A DNA stretch of 64,000 nucleotides from Prochilodus magdalenae (GCA_024036415.1 JAMWET010003506.1:159501-223500), one strand, 5' to 3'; shown: positions 1 through 14,790, counted from the stretch's first letter. Notes: a model not told the origin generated them from the sequence alone. Program-made: numbers and translations.

Positions 1-3000
1 ACTCTGTCTGACCATCTAAATACATAACAGGTAAGAAATAAAACAGATACAGGTGAATTAGTGTTTGCAGCCCTGATACCTGGTAATTACAGCAGAACTT
101 GTTGATCAACAGAAGTTGGTTTTAGGTTAATAACTCTAACATCATATATTATATACATGTACTCAATTATTATTCTCTCTTATTATTCATTAGGAGCTAT
201 TAAATAAGAATGTTTGGTAAATAAAACTTGATATCGCTTTTTTTTATCATTTTATTACTAAATGCTGATATAATGGCCTTGATATTATGTATGAATGACT
301 AGAAGATGTACATATGATATTTAGGAAAGTGTTTGCTACCAATGTGTTTCTGTTACATTGCTGCCTTGTTATGACTACAATTGCTCACTTACACAGAAAG
401 ATCTATAAAATAAGCAGGTCATTTTTAGGCAAGTATAACTTGTTTCCATTATTTTACCATTGCAAAATGTCCCTGTTAACGTTGTTGGTACTACAATTCC
501 TGACCTATTATTTAGTAATAACTGGTAAATTGGCATTTAATGAATAATTTAATATAACTTGTTACTGTAAAATGACCATATCTTTAACTACTTATTATCT
601 ATCTGTAAAGTGCTACCATTAAAAGTAGCCCGTTATCCTGACACGTTATCTCAGTTTGGCTCCTTCTTCCTGCTGAACTTGGCTTCCAAGTTGGGCCAAG
701 GTAAGAATGATACCAAAGCTAGCCTGGTTACATTTATTTAATACAGTAGATCAGTAGCTAGAGTAGCAGCCAAGCCCGGTTGCCACAATAAAGATTATAT
801 GATGTGGTACATTCCACAATGTATGCTGGGTATTGAGGTAAGAGAATACCATGGATTTTATTTATTTTCGTCAAATAAATGACACCAATGCTAAGCAAAT
901 ATGCTACTGATTGGGGCATAACCTGACAAATAACATGCTAAACTCTAGATTTTGGCTGGAATGTCCCTTCAGGCATAGGAGCAATATGACAATATGGTAT
1001 ATGTCTTGGAATTGTCTATGCATATCACCAGCACTTTCAAAGCACTAAACAAATGCATGTTTGCAAGCTTATTTCGCTAACTGTATAATTACTGTGTACT
1101 TAGTTATTGAAAATATGTGAACTACCACTTAACTGGTGAATTTTATGGGTTCCGATCCTCAGAGAAGCGCAAAATTGTGATGCGTATGGTATATCACCAA
1201 AAAAAGGCTTGAGAAATTTAAATGTCAGATGTTTGCCATATTGCTCCTTTACACTTCTATGCATAAAGTAAAATGTCCAGTGGTTTTCAATGTCGAATCC
1301 TTAACCACTTTAATGAATGGCCATGTATCACATGTTACCAAGTTTGGAATTGATTAGTGAAGCAGCTTGATCAATCTCAATTTCCCACAGATCTCAGTAG
1401 CTGAAGAATGAAGTGAAGCTCGTAATGCTCTTATGGTGCCGGAGATGGAAAAGACTAACAGCACGGTGTTAATGGACAGGGACTAAGGTTAGACTCGCAA
1501 GAGCGAAGGATGTGAGCAAAGCACAGAGATGAGAGCATTCTTTCTTTTTGCTCTTCTATTTACCGTGGTTGCAGTCTTTCAGAACTGGCCTTTGGCTGAC
1601 TGTTTGAGGTGGCTCATCTGTGGACACCAGACAGATAACATAAGTGGGAGACTGAGAAAGGTATACACATGTGCACATATACAGCATTCGATAACATACC
1701 GTCTGTGAGAATGGAGGCATTGTGTACGTCTGTGAGAGACTGATTTCACCTCAGGGTTCAGCCAGGCTGTATGATTGCTCCAGTCTGATAGTTAGGTTAT
1801 TATTCTGGATGCTTCTGCCAACAGGGGGTTGATTTCTTTACAGTGTAGTGCGGTATATTCCATTCTCTGTCCGTAGCGAGGTGATAAGGCGATTGTGCAT
1901 TGTCGGTGGGGAGTTGATTCAGACTTTTTTGCCTTCTCCTTTGATATATATGGGCGACACTATTGGGCAACCTGATTGAATTCACTCATAGAGGGCAGTG
2001 CAAATGTAAAAGTCCATGCTTCATTTGTTTGATTTCCACTTAAAATGGTCATTACGATAATCTATTAAAGTTTGTAGTTAACAGAACATTAGAAAAAGGC
2101 AAGTTTTTCAGTTCCACCTTTTACCATTCAGTGTGCACATTTTAACCTTCATTAAAGTCTTCCATCACCGCAAGAGCCTGCTTTCAGACATCAACAGGAA
2201 CATTTTATTTTTTATCTACAAAGTTCAGTCTTAGAGCACTTTCTGCTTCCCACATTCTAAGAAATGTCAAACATATTCCAATATGCTGAGGTCTGGTATC
2301 TAGGGTGGCCACTGGGGTGTTTTAAGTACTTCTTTGTTTAAGCACCTGTGGATTTGTTCCAGAATGGAGCTTCGTTCTCTTCTGTCTTACCTCTGGGACA
2401 GTTTTGGTGGTCAACAACAGCTATTAGGAATCCAAGTAGAGATTTTTGGAAACGCCCGTTCCATTCTACTGTTCTACTTAGTTTGACTTGTTCCTCTCCT
2501 TGTGCAAGCGCATTACCAAGTCTCTTCAGAATATTTTCTAAAAAACAAACCAGGACTTAACAGCAACCTTAAATGGAAATCAAATAAAAGATCACAGACT
2601 TCTACTTAGTACTGTATACTAATAAATCAGTCTTCTACTTTTTCATCTTGGGGTGGGAACTCTTAAAATACAGATTCCATTTTGCAATTGTTTGGCTGCA
2701 GCAGCAGCAGCAATCTGTTTTACATTAGCATCCATTCATGCTACCCTTTATTCGTTTATTTACTACATGTGTATCAGTGACCATATCATCGCTGTCTATA
2801 GAAAAACGAGTATCTCCAAAATGGTGCATGAAAGGAAAAATATAGATGTTCATACAGGTTTTTCCCTGGACAGCGCCAATATGTCACTGTGTTTCAGTGT
2901 GCCTGGAAGAGAATGTATATGTCACTGTGTGTTTGTGTATGTTTGGCTGTTTTGGTGTGTGGGGGTGTGTGCGTGCGCGTCTTCCTCAGTGTCCACGTCG

Positions 3001-3447
3001 AAAAGAAGGGTTGTATTGACTCAGACCGGCGTCAGCGCGATCAGGTCTGGGCCTACTAGAGGCACTCGTGTTTGTAACCAGCTATGACATCAGCCAACCA
3101 GCATGAAGATCTGAGCCAGAAAGCTAGTCATAATAGGACAGGGGCTCTCCCCCAGCTCCCCCTTACCTTCCTGGGCAAAAAAAAAAAAACAGCCTGTCCC
3201 TGGGGCACCATGCTGGCTACAACAATCTGATATTATACATACAGACTGCCTGCTTGAAAGCAGAGGTCAGCATATGAATCTTGGCAGGACGAGAGGGGGC
3301 AGATAGACGGTGTGCTCTTCAAAAAGGGATTACTGAGGAAAGAAAGATTGAAGAGGTAGGGGGTACATCTAAATGAATGCGACGTAAAGGGAGTGTGTGT
3401 GATGGAGAGAAAAGGGGAGGGGAGATGATGAAAGAGATGAAACTCAC
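1..3447 (-). other. sequence 3' of the DAD exon, no gene identified
   Basis: The DAD exon ends in phase 1 with a consensus donor, so at least part of this stretch is intron. I searched the minus strand for an acceptor followed by a plausible formin tail and found none I trust. The last coding exon may lie before the window. Visible content is an old transposon-like repeat near 2150-2560 and a G/T-rich run at 2917-2985. Confidence 0.5.
2150..2560. repeat. old transposon-like repeat, copy A
   Basis: The segment CAAAGTTCAGTCTTAGAGCA, TTTCTGCTTCCCACATTC resembles 43425-43490 (CAAAGTTTAGTCCTAC... TTTCTGCTTCTCACGATCC). TATGCTGAGGTCTGGTATCT and GGGTGGCCACT recall the non-coding strand of Tc1-like elements. 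It is too decayed to classify. Confidence 0.35.
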
Positions 3448-3543
3448 CTCGGGGCCTAGGTGCTCTTTTCCTGCGGTCTCTGAAAGCAGCTCCGGACTGC
3501 AGCGCTTCCAGCAGGCTGTCCATCACTCCAGTCTCATCCTTTT
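3448..3543 (-). CDS. diaph3: diaph3-like exon encoding the DAD
   Basis: This 96-nt exon encodes the diaphanous autoregulatory domain: a split E, then KDETGVMDSLLEALQSG, then AAFRDRRKR. The MDxLLxxL helix and the basic RRKR patch bind the N-terminal DID and hold the formin closed until Rho-GTP releases it, as known for the family. The acceptor is ctgtag|AA, completing GAA with the previous exon. The donor GAG|GTGAGT is a perfect consensus. Entry and exit phases are both 1, so the exon is symmetric and its skipping would keep the frame. The sense sequence before the acceptor is almost pure (CT)n for about 470 bp. The next, C-terminal, exon was not identified. Confidence 0.92.
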
Positions 3544-3546
3544 CTA

Positions 3547-3936
3547 CAGAGAGAGAGAGCGAGAGAGAAAGCAAGAGAGAGAGTGAGAGTGAGAGAGAGA
3601 GAAAGAGAATGAGAGTAAGAAAGAGAATGAGAGCGAGAGCGAGAGGGAAAGAGGGAGCAAGAGAGAGAATGAGGGAGCACAAGTAAGCAAGAGATAGAAA
3701 GAGACACATGGAGTGAACGTGAAAGTGAGCAAACAACAGGGATAGATGGGGTGGAGAAAGGAGAAGAAGAAGGAAGTGGGGAGAGAATAAAAACAAATAG
3801 AGAGAAAAAAGAAGACAGAAAGTGAGCGAATGTTTGAGTGGGTGAGTGAGTGAGTAAGCAAGTGAGGAGAGAAAATCACAGAGGAACACAGACATAAAGA
3901 GAGAAAAAGAGAGAGAGAGAGAGAGAGAGTGAGAGA

Positions 3937-4012
<76 letters not shown>

Positions 4013-4018
4013 GAAAGG
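3547..4018. repeat. (GA)n-rich microsatellite abutting the DAD exon acceptor
   Basis: It is a nearly pure purine run of GAGAGA with GT and AAA interruptions. In the sense of the formin gene it is a CT tract running straight into the TAG acceptor. Confidence 0.95.
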
Positions 4019-4351
4019 GGAAACAAACAAAAAAAGCACACCAGTGTCAGACTGTGGTGGGGCATTTCTCCTCCATTTTACTTCCCTGGCCTTGAGTGAG
4101 GGTTTCCATAGCAATGTGGAGAAATATTAGAGGCACCGGGCCCTGGGCAGTACATCAGGGCGGAAAGCTCAGCGATTTGAGAAGCAGACAGGCCCTTAAC
4201 TGGCTCATACATCACCTGTGAGCCGCTCGCTCTAAACAAATCCACTGTATTTGTGGCTTTTGCCGGCCCTCTCATAAAAACGGATCTGGAGCTGAAGTCG
4301 TTAACCCGAAGCAACTGGCTTTGCTGCGGCAGAGGCCTCCAGAGAGGAGGG

Positions 4352-4618
<267 letters not shown>

Positions 4619-5443
4619 GATAGAGAGAAAGAAAAAGAGTGAGAGAGCCTGCGGACACTGCAGCCCCTCAGGCAGAATAGAGCCACGCTGAACTAAAGCC
4701 TGCAACTAAATCACCACTGACCATGGCACAGCCCGCCATATCCACATAGTCAAACGGAACGCATGACACAGCACCCACACATTCACACAGCTTACAGAGG
4801 AGGGTGAGCGAAATAAAGCTGACAGAAAAGTGTGGCTTTCAGCAAGTTTTCAGAAAAAGTGTTTTCAGCAGTGCTCTGGAAATCTGTGTTTAACTGGTAA
4901 GCACCTCGAGTCTTGACAGGGTAACCTTGCCATGTCAATCACTTGATATATTGATAATGAAGAAAAAAAAAAGAAAGGAAAAAAGTAGGAAAGAGAAAAA
5001 AAAAACACCTGTGGGTTCAAAACCGAACAAATCTTTTTCCCTCTGCTGTAGATACAGAACCGGAGTAGCTGAACTCCTCCTGCATTCAGCCCTACTGAGG
5101 TGCACCTCCTTCTACCTGAGGCAAAAAACACAAATCTGCAAACCTGATGATCAGGGATGTGACAAAACCATGTTATCTTAAAGGATCACAGAGGGGCAAT
5201 TAGCACAGCCTGTGCTGTGAGATAACAATTAGCAATACACTAGTGAACGCGCAGTTATGGCTTGCAGAGCTCCGGTAGGTGTCAGAAACAGCTGAAAACA
5301 TCTGCTTGGGAAGTCGGGTGTGGGAGGACTGCTCCATACACACAGCCGGAGAAATATGAGCTGCTGTTTTCTCTCACACTGACAAATGAAAGAGACTGGC
5401 CATTTTTATTCACAAACAGATCACTGACTGAACTTACCAGCAA

Positions 5444-5802
5444 CTTCTCTCTCTCTCTCTCTCTCGCTCTCTTTCTTTCTTTCTGTCTGTCTGTCTCTCT
5501 CTCTCTTTCTTTCTTTTTCTTTCTTTCTCTCTGTCTCTCTCGCTCTCTCTTTCTTTCTGTCTGTCTCTCTCTCTCTCTTTCTGTCTCTCTCTCTCTTTCT
5601 TTCTGTCTCTCTCTCTCGCTCTCTTTCTTTGTCTCTCTCTTTCTTCCTTTCTTTCTTTCTGTCTCTCTCTCTCTTTCTCTCTTTCTTTCTGTCTCTCTCT
5701 CTCTTTCTCTCTTTTTTCTTTCTTTCTGTCTCTCTCTCTCTTTCTCTCTTTTTTTCTTTCTTTCTGTCTATCTCTCTCTTTCTTTCTCTCTCTCTCTCTC
5801 TC
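5444..5802. repeat. (CT)n/(CTTT)n/(CTGT)n pyrimidine tract
   Basis: This is 359 bp of almost pure pyrimidine on the plus strand, opposite in polarity to the GA tracts at 3.5-4.6 kb. Confidence 0.97.
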
Positions 5803-8125
5803 AAACTAGGAGCCAGCTACGAAAGACTACAGATTCCACAGTACCCTCCTCTTCCTGCTTGTCCTGCTGTCCCCTCCTTCTTTACTCCATCTACATGCAT
5901 TCCAAAGGGTCAGAAATCACAGGACCTCCCAGAGACTGACTCTTAAAATCGCCAGTTTGGGATTCAGTTGGGATTGCTGGTTTGATGTGTTTGATTTGCT
6001 TCTTGGGAAATGCTACAGTCACAGAGCAGTAACCCTCTCCTTCCCCCTACTTTGAGGTTGGACAGTTTCAAGCATTTTTACGATCAGCTTGTTCCCACCC
6101 ACATTCGCCAGTGGAATCTCTCATGGTTGTCAACATCCACTCGCATTACAAGATCACGTTTGTCCCCACAACAAACCCCGTTCTTACTTAAATACTGTTA
6201 ACCCAGACACAAAGGCTAAATTGGCTCTTTCTCACATTATTTGTGCATTCATAAGTGTCAGGAATGTGGTTTAAAAATTCCTCTCCGAACACACTTTCAA
6301 ACCGCCAGGCTGAAAAGTGGGGGTGACCAGATCTGGACCTCAAATGAGGTTGTCAGAGTACATTTACGAACGCACCATTGATGCTAGTACTCCAATTTTG
6401 AACATGAACCTAAGGTCTCACATAATTTTACCGACGTCTCCCACAATTTGATGGGCTCCTGATTAATGTAGTTGGCTAGTCAACCTGGGGGAATGATCAG
6501 TACGAGGCCAGCTGTACCCTCAACTTCCAAAACGATAGCTTCTGAGCTGACATCTCTGTAGCACAAAGCAAAATCCAAATATGAAGCAAATAATCCTCAA
6601 CATAGAACTATGAACTCCATTGGGCTCTGATGCCAAACCATAGCCAGAGGGAAAGGAGACGTGCTCCTGACCACTAAGAGAAATCCAATAAGAACTTTAA
6701 TAAAAGCTGATCAGAACAGTTTACTAAATGATAGAAGGTTAAACTGTACAACTTCAGCTAAATTGCGGGTCTATGTTGGGCATCGTTAACATTTTTATTC
6801 CCATCATATTTTTCTGCACTTGTCTGGACCTCTGTATGTGTGGTCACTAAAAGATGGTCAACTGAAGGATGGAACTGCCAGCCTGACTTTTGTTCAGTGA
6901 GTTTAAATATTCTCTTCCAACTCGAGGTAATGTCAGTCATCTTACACATGAAGCTCTGTTAATGCTGCCAGAAATGTGGTCCATAATACGGCTTCAACAG
7001 CACAAAAGAAACTGAACAAGCTTTTTTACTCAGTGTATTTCTTTCCTTTTTCTTTTTTTGAACACCACTCATTTTTCTTTGCTTTCCCCACTTACTTCAC
7101 CTAGTGCACCATTTCCCATAGGTGTTAACATAGGGTCTGGGTCACGCACAGCCATGCTGATTGAGCAATTGTGGACGTATTGCAGACCAGACTCAATACG
7201 CAAGGGAAGTCAAAAGGGCTCAATAATTTCAGGGCAGATAATACAGTGGGGGTTGGTCTCAATCAGTGCGTATTCTTTGACAGTATGGTCGGGATACAGA
7301 GGGAGCGGGTCGGGTAATTAAGGGCTAGGAATGATGCTATTGAACACAGCGTTCAGGAGAATCTAAAGAGAGGGCTCAGAGTAACATCCTCCATCAGGGA
7401 CAGATACACAGGGAGGAGAGCACCATTGACCTTTACCAGGCAATCTTCAATTAGATACAGCAATGGACTGGACTGAGGGAGTGCTGGCAGCGATCACTCT
7501 TTCTCTTGGAAAGCATGAACTGGATGAGCCAACAATGCAAGACCAACACAGAACCCAAGTCTGGATATAAAAACTTACTTACATTACTGTCTACTTAACA
7601 GTGCAGAAATATTTGGGTAATTTTATTCGCATGTCACTTTTTATGGACTGCAACTCCCAACTATTTGCTGCTTTTATCTACTGTATACTAAACTGTGAAC
7701 GACTTGTGAAATACTGTCACATCCTGGGGGAAAAGAGTGTTTTCACTGAATATAGATGCACAGTGGTAAGCATTTACGTGTGGCTCTGGCTATAGCATAG
7801 TTATAAACTACATACTACGTATGAAAGGATACTTAAATATGTATTAAGTGTACTCTGGAACATCAGATATGTGGGCTACTGCACTAAAAATACATAATTT
7901 TATTAATTTTACTGCATTTGTAAGCCTACATGGAGTACAAGAGATATATTTTTATTGTTCTTTTACTTATTTATATTTATGTTCTTTTATATTTGATCAT
8001 CCAAACAGCAGCTGTCATCACGAAATTGTGACGGACCAAAAGGAATACTTTTATTTACCTTAAGTTACATTAAAATGAGCATTTTTGATTTCTCCTATAA
8101 AGCTGCCATTTTGGAGGTTCTTGTT

Positions 8126-8179
8126 TTCATTCATTCATTCATTCATTCATTCATTCATTCATTCATTCATTCATTCATC
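8126..8179. repeat. (ATTC)n microsatellite
   Basis: Thirteen perfect tetranucleotide units. Confidence 0.98.
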
Positions 8180-8466
8180 TGTTTATTTATTTTTTGAACA
8201 GTTACAACTTGTAGGAAATCTTTGTGAGTTTGTGGGGTATGTCCATTTATATATCTATAAACGTAGCTGAAAAAACAACACACTTAAACTCAACGCACTG
8301 AATAGCCTTTACACATAGGGTTACTGAATGTTGATTGGCTATTTTTGATTTCCAGAGAATACCATGTTTACTATTGAGTACCAGGCAAAGGTCCCCACAC
8401 TGTCTATGTGTTTATGCATTCCATAATTCTGGGAACCTTTGGTTCCTACAGGGAGCTAAATACACA

Positions 8467-8470
<4 letters not shown>

Positions 8471-8518
<48 letters not shown>
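8471..8518. repeat. (CA)24 microsatellite
   Basis: Perfect dinucleotide run. Confidence 0.98.
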
Positions 8519-8522
<4 letters not shown>

Positions 8523-9959
8523 TCATCACACTTACTCTATTTCTCTGGCTTAGCAGATGCTGCATCTGACAGGGTGGAGGTGGTTGAGGGGTAGGAGTCA
8601 GGTGGTTCAATGGGCTATTTTTATTCAGTAGCGGGGTAACAGTGGATGGCAGCACGCACTAACCCCAGCACGGGAAAACGAGCCGTGAATGTCAATCATT
8701 TATTGCATCGTTCCGACAGCGGGGAGAGCAAACCTCAGGCAGCCATGCAACACCGCAGCCAGCAGCGGCAGGCAGCTTGCTCACAGCCAGGCAGGTCCGC
8801 GCTGTACTACATCAGTTGTTCAGAGAAAGGGAGGGGAGGACGACAGGAGAGAGAGCCTGGGTAGGAGGCGGAGAGAGAAGGGGTGGGGGGCTGAGAGTGC
8901 AAGTCAGAAGGAAGCATAAGAGGGGGAAATGTGGACACTGAGAAGAGGTGGAAAATGAGAGAAAAATGAAAAGAGGCTTTTGAGTGGGGGGCTAAAGGAT
9001 AAGGAAGGAGGACTGAGAGGCAGACAGAATGAAGGCAGAGAGCTAAAGAGAGGAGAGATGCTGGAGGTGTGAATTAGGATGAAGCAGGTGGATGCATCAT
9101 GCGCCTGTCTGAGTGTGTGTGTGTATGAGGACATAAGAGCTGCTCTCCTTCACACCCACATCACTCCATCCTCAGCTCATTTCCTGCAACACACACACAC
9201 GTATGCTTTTTCATACGAGACATGGGGGTCATAAGCATGCCCCTTGTGTGTTACACTGTAAGTGACCCAGCCCAGTGTTCATATGGCTACATGACACTTA
9301 CTCAAGCGTGTCAAAGCATTGTCTTTGTGGGAATTCCACTATTTAAAATCTACATTAATAAATCAGCCAGATTCAAAGTCATTCAGAGTGGTCTGATTGT
9401 TCAGACTGGTGGTACGTACAGAACAGTTTAGCCTCTAAAAACTATGCCACAGCAAGTAAATACATGAAATGGTTATAAATACGCCACCTGATGGCCGAGA
9501 CAATATTTGATAACAGTTTAGAGAAAGTTTGGGTGTGCTTTTTTCCACTTTCCACTTATTCTTTAAAAAAAAATAAATACAAGGCATATCTCCCCTTTAA
9601 ACCAATGTAAACGTTTATAAAGGCTCATTCCAGCTTAACATTACACCTATTATAGCTGTCAACCAATTCATTGCTAGTTAATAAGCTCCTTGTGTGCTGG
9701 GTCAGGTGTGTTAGCTCAGGGAAAAGACAAACATGCAACAGAAATGTAACAAGGAGGCATTAACAACTAAACACATATTCCAGTATTTAGTGTCCACTGT
9801 TTGGTTTATTACAGTTTCCATTATTTTTAGCAAGATTTCGCTTCAGTTCACCAAAAAAGCAACAAAACTCAGAGTTTGGATTTGATGTGGTTGTCAACTT
9901 GACATGTGAAACTTAACTAAACATTTTTTGCAGACTAGGTACAGCCCTTAATGGTAAAC

Positions 9960-10275
9960 GTATTCCCTTATAAATGGCACTGTCTTCTTTCAAGAGGACT
10001 ACAAACACCCACTGTGTCACACTGTTCAGGAACCGTTTGAGGAACATGACCAATCGATCAATGACTTCCAGTTTTCTCCAAATTGCCCTACAAATTCCCC
10101 AGATCTAAATCGATCTCATCTGTGGGATGTGCTGAAACAGCAAGTCTGATCTGCAGTGACTTCACCTCGCAACTTACTGTATTTAAAGGATCTGCTGCTT
10201 GGTGTCAGATACCACAGGGTACCTTCAGAGGTTTTGCTGAGTCCATATCTGGGTCAGTCAGATTTGTTTAGGGAG
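9960..10275 (+). mobile_element. decayed transposase fragment
   Basis: Across frames it reads ...HDQSINDFQFSPN-C-P, then T-N-S-P-D-L-N-R-S-H-L-W-D-V-L-K-Q-Q-V. The P-N-S-P-D-L-N-P-I-E-H-L-W-D core is the C-terminal motif of Tc1/mariner-like transposases, here with H-L-W kept and P-I-E lost. The rest (GGATCTGCTGCTTGGTGTCA, ATACCACAG) matches a repeat end I recall from teleost genomes. It has frame breaks and is inactive. Confidence 0.6.
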
Positions 10276-10818
10276 ACTGGGGAGACATATGGGCTTGCTA
10301 TAACTTCAAACCTAATATTAAACTAAGCTCTAACACTACTGCTGTTGATAATCAACTATTGTTCAACAACTATACAACCACAAGTCATACCCAAATATTG
10401 CACTGTGTTCTTGATATTATGAGTTACAGTTACTGAGTTACTAATCTGCTTCTTACCTCTTTTTGAAAACCCACTTTTAGTAACAGAGGCTATTCTAAAA
10501 ACCTAACCCTAGCTCATCATTTGTGTCCTACTAGCTCCATAATTTGTGGAGTGGATTCCCACCTGTAGTTTGTTGGTGGTCATTTAGCGGTTATAATCAA
10601 CAGCAATCAACACGTTACACATCAAATTCAAACACAAACTAAATGGTAGAAAAAGAAACCAACTTCAACTCTTCACAGGTTTCAGTAATGTATCAAAGAA
10701 CTGAATGGCCTGTAAACCTAAATACTACATTTGTGTGTTGGCTGCTGTAGTGCTAGGAAGAAAAACTTTTTAAATCCACATGAATCATGTGAATGGAAGA
10801 TTCCTTTTTTAAAATGGT

Positions 10819-11060
10819 ACAACCCCAAATCAGAAAACGTTGGGAGAGTACAGAAAATGCAGCGTCGATTCCATCCACTTTGACTTTTGTACATTGAATA
10901 TTGTATTGTAGACAGTATGAACCCAAGATATATAGCTTTGTCTGGTCAACATTTATTTGTTGATATACATCCATTCCTGCATTAAACACAAGAAACACAG
11001 CATTTGTAAGAAAAGGCATTTGTATTTTTCATACTGTTCCAATTCGTTCTGATTTAGGAG
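10819..11060. mobile_element. 242-bp non-autonomous DNA element (MITE)
   Basis: Imperfect terminal inverted repeats bound it: ACAACCCCAAATCAGAAAAC at the left and the complement ending TTCGTTCTGATTTAGG at the right. Internal words (CAGTATGAACCCAAGATATA, TGTCTGGTCAACATTTATTT, ATATACATCCATTCCTGCAT) match an abundant teleost repeat I recall with GTTGGGACAGTATGGAAAA near its ends. It has no coding capacity. Confidence 0.65.
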
Positions 11061-13371
11061 GCAAATGCACATGCATGAATATCAAATTTAGTTACAAGAT
11101 GCATGTATTCCTGAATACAGCAGACAGATGTCTATATAAGAAACACAGGCTCTCACTGATCTCCACAAAGCACAGCTTTTGACCGTGGTAGAGTTGTCCT
11201 CTGTCCTATGCCATTCCCCGGCATTCATGTGAAGAGGGCACAATGGAGACCGCAAACACTAGAGTTCTCATCAACGGCAGGCCTGCAATTGCCTTCACTT
11301 CCACCTCTGCACATTCTCATGGCCCTCTCCATTTCCAATCTGCCTCTTCCACGCTGCAGCTTTTGAGTACACGCGACGCAGCCCATTTGAGCTTTACCAT
11401 CCGACCTGTAATAGTCTGGCAAAATGCCAGTGGTCAATCTGATCTGACAGCTGTGCATCCTGAATGTAAAGTCATTTTTGCGGCTTAAAGGTCAAATACT
11501 CTTGTTCACTTCTTTGACAATATGATAACGTTTGCCGAGCTATCTTTAGCATGCAAAAATCACGGCTTTCAAATACTGTAGCCTGCGGGCGAGACCAATG
11601 GAGAAAATTCAAAAAGGCCTTCATTCCTACACAGGCTAGGTGTCCATGGTCACAGAAATACAAACTTGTACAATGTGCTCATTCAATGTCTTTGAGGCCA
11701 GATTTGCATTTGCAGCTGGAAAATGCTGTTTACTGTTAACTAACGAATGCAGCTAAAGAGAAACTGTAGACAGATGGTAATGAATTAAGCACAGAAAGCA
11801 GCAAAAAAGTTCTGTAATTAAAAACAGAGACTGTATAAAGTAGTAGAGCCCTCCGAGAGGGTTTCCTTTTCCCTTCCTTCCTCTAGACACTTTTTGTGTG
11901 CAGAGACATTTTTCTATTTTTCTGTGGTTTTGCGATTCTATATTGGGGGTATGCTCTAGCAGTTGGGTAGGAGGTCAGTGCTCTTGGGAGGTTTTCAGTG
12001 GCAGCTCTCTCCCGTGCCCCGCCGTGCAAGTTCCCCAGAGAATAGCTCACATCTGGGGCACACGTACACTGTATGGCAACACAACGTGTTTGCTGTTGGA
12101 CTCCTAATTCTGTTACCTATGTGGTCCACAGTAGCGACCTCCTCTCTTCACTTCTAAACATGCTCCTATAACCTCATCACTGCCTGCAAGCCTAGCTGTA
12201 AATCATTACACTGTGGGAGAGTCTGTGTGTGTGTTTGTACATTTTGATGCCAGAAATGCGCTGCCTACACAGGACAATCAAAGAAAAACAAGGCCAACCT
12301 AAAACGCCAGGACCAACAAAAGGGTCTTGACAAGGTAAAGTGCTATTTTAAAGGCTACAGTAACAAGCAAAAAAGAGAGAACTCTTCACTTCTTGCTTTT
12401 ACTGTGAAAATGGCCATAAAGTACAAGGTCGGAAAACTGTTGTATACAATAAAAGCGACACTATCAACAGGGCAAGGCATGGTAAATAATTATATATGTA
12501 TTATAAATAGAATATAAACAGTATTTAAGGCTTATTTAATTTGCAGTTGCACCTGCAAATGAACTGCATGTTGTGTCACATAATGTAAAGCATCCTGCAT
12601 CTCTCCTAAAACCTGAGGCTGCAACAGTTGTAAATATCGAAAAGTTGATAATTGAGTTTTGTGCAAGGGCCAATCAATAATGATAACAGATCATGTGGTT
12701 AAATGAAACATCAACTCCCAACAACATGTTAACCTAATTATTTCACTGGGTCAATGGAAATATGGTATGGAGATCCTCCATACCATTATATGAAACAATA
12801 TGGTGTATGACAAAGAGAGCTAACATGGCTAACTAGCCGCTTAAACAAATGCAATGTGTGAAACTTATCCTCTGAATTACTTTGTGTAACTGTCAATATG
12901 GACATCGATCTGGACAAAGAATATTACAGGCAGGTAGTTCTGGCATGTGATGCCAGCCCAAAGCTTCTACCTTTAGAAGAGGAAAACAAGCTCCACTCTT
13001 TCTTCAGATTTGAAACAAATCCTTGGGTATTTCTGTCCATCCTGCTGGTGTTCTCAGAACAATGTACTGGCCAAAGCATAGTCCAGACATGTGACTGGGA
13101 TTACTTGGATCGAGAAAAACAGGAAACGCAGATTCCAGGAAAAACAGATTTCTATAAAAAACTGAAAGGAAGAATAAACGCTGTAGCCTTTATACAGCTT
13201 TCATTTATACTGAAGTGATGTAAAGGTACATCACATACTGAAACTGCATTACATTCACCTGTAGAGACTTCAATATGCTAATACCTGTACTAACACTACT
13301 ACTATAACTAATATTACTAATAGAAAAGCCACTATGTTGTACATACATGTAAGATAGAAAAACGAGCTTGT

Positions 13372-13397
13372 CTGTGTGTGTGTGTGTGTCTGTGTGT

Positions 13398-13428
<31 letters not shown>
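13372..13428. repeat. (TG)n microsatellite
   Basis: TG run with one C and one A interruption. Confidence 0.97.
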
Positions 13429-13769
13429 ACTAGAAAGTATTTCTGAACTAGCACAGCTTCAATTTCTGCCAGTGGTGCTGCAGCCATTTATCATACGCTT
13501 CTTCCAACAAGCCCTTCTCTCTGTGTTTCTCTAGCCTGCCACCCACCGCCAAAAAGTGCTCTGCCTCCTCAAACACACACACACAGCGCACTGTGCCCAC
13601 CGGGGGCGTCTCGCATTACCACCGCACTTTAATTGACAGTCTCCGTGGAGACGAAGAGGGGAGGCGGCAACAGTAACCTGGAAACACAAAAGACCTGATT
13701 TGTGCAACGTCTGACTTCTGACAAGAGCAAAGAGAGGCAGCAGACAGCAGATAGACAGCATTAAAACAA

Positions 13770-13876
13770 GGAGAGAGAGGGAGGGAGGGAGAGATAAAAG
13801 GGTGAGGGAGAGGGAGAGAAGAGAGAAAGAAAGAAAGAAAGGGAAGGAGACAGAGAGAAAGAGCGGGAGAGAGAGC
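13770..13876. repeat. GA-rich tract
   Basis: Imperfect GA, GGGA and GAAA units. Confidence 0.9.
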
Positions 13877-14116
13877 TGACGAGTCTAAAGTAGTGCATGC
13901 ATGATAAACGTTTGTAAATAGAAACTGAAATAACAGTCAAACACACGCGTGCTCTACAGCTCTCTGCTCTATCTGCGGCTCAGAGACACGGGAACGACAG
14001 ATCGAATAAAACAGAGAGAGAGAAAAACAAGACTGCAAGAGGAGAATGAAACCAAAATGTGAGAGAGCAAAAAAATACAGAGCAAGCAAGATAGACATAG
14101 GGGTAGAGGAAGTGTG

Positions 14117-14790
<674 letters not shown>

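Noticed and set aside
1800..1985. Minus-strand ORF with QRRRQKSLNQLPTDNAQ considered as the missing formin C-terminus
   Set aside because: An acceptor at the right phase (AG before TGTCGCCC) leads to a stop within about 14 codons, in a different frame from this ORF. No similarity to known DIAPH tails.
12898..13218. 106-codon ORF starting MDIDLDKEYYRQ
   Set aside because: It is the longest non-repetitive frame in the intron, but I recognise no family, domain, promoter or splice context. Length alone is compatible with chance in 64 kb. Absence from transcripts would settle it.
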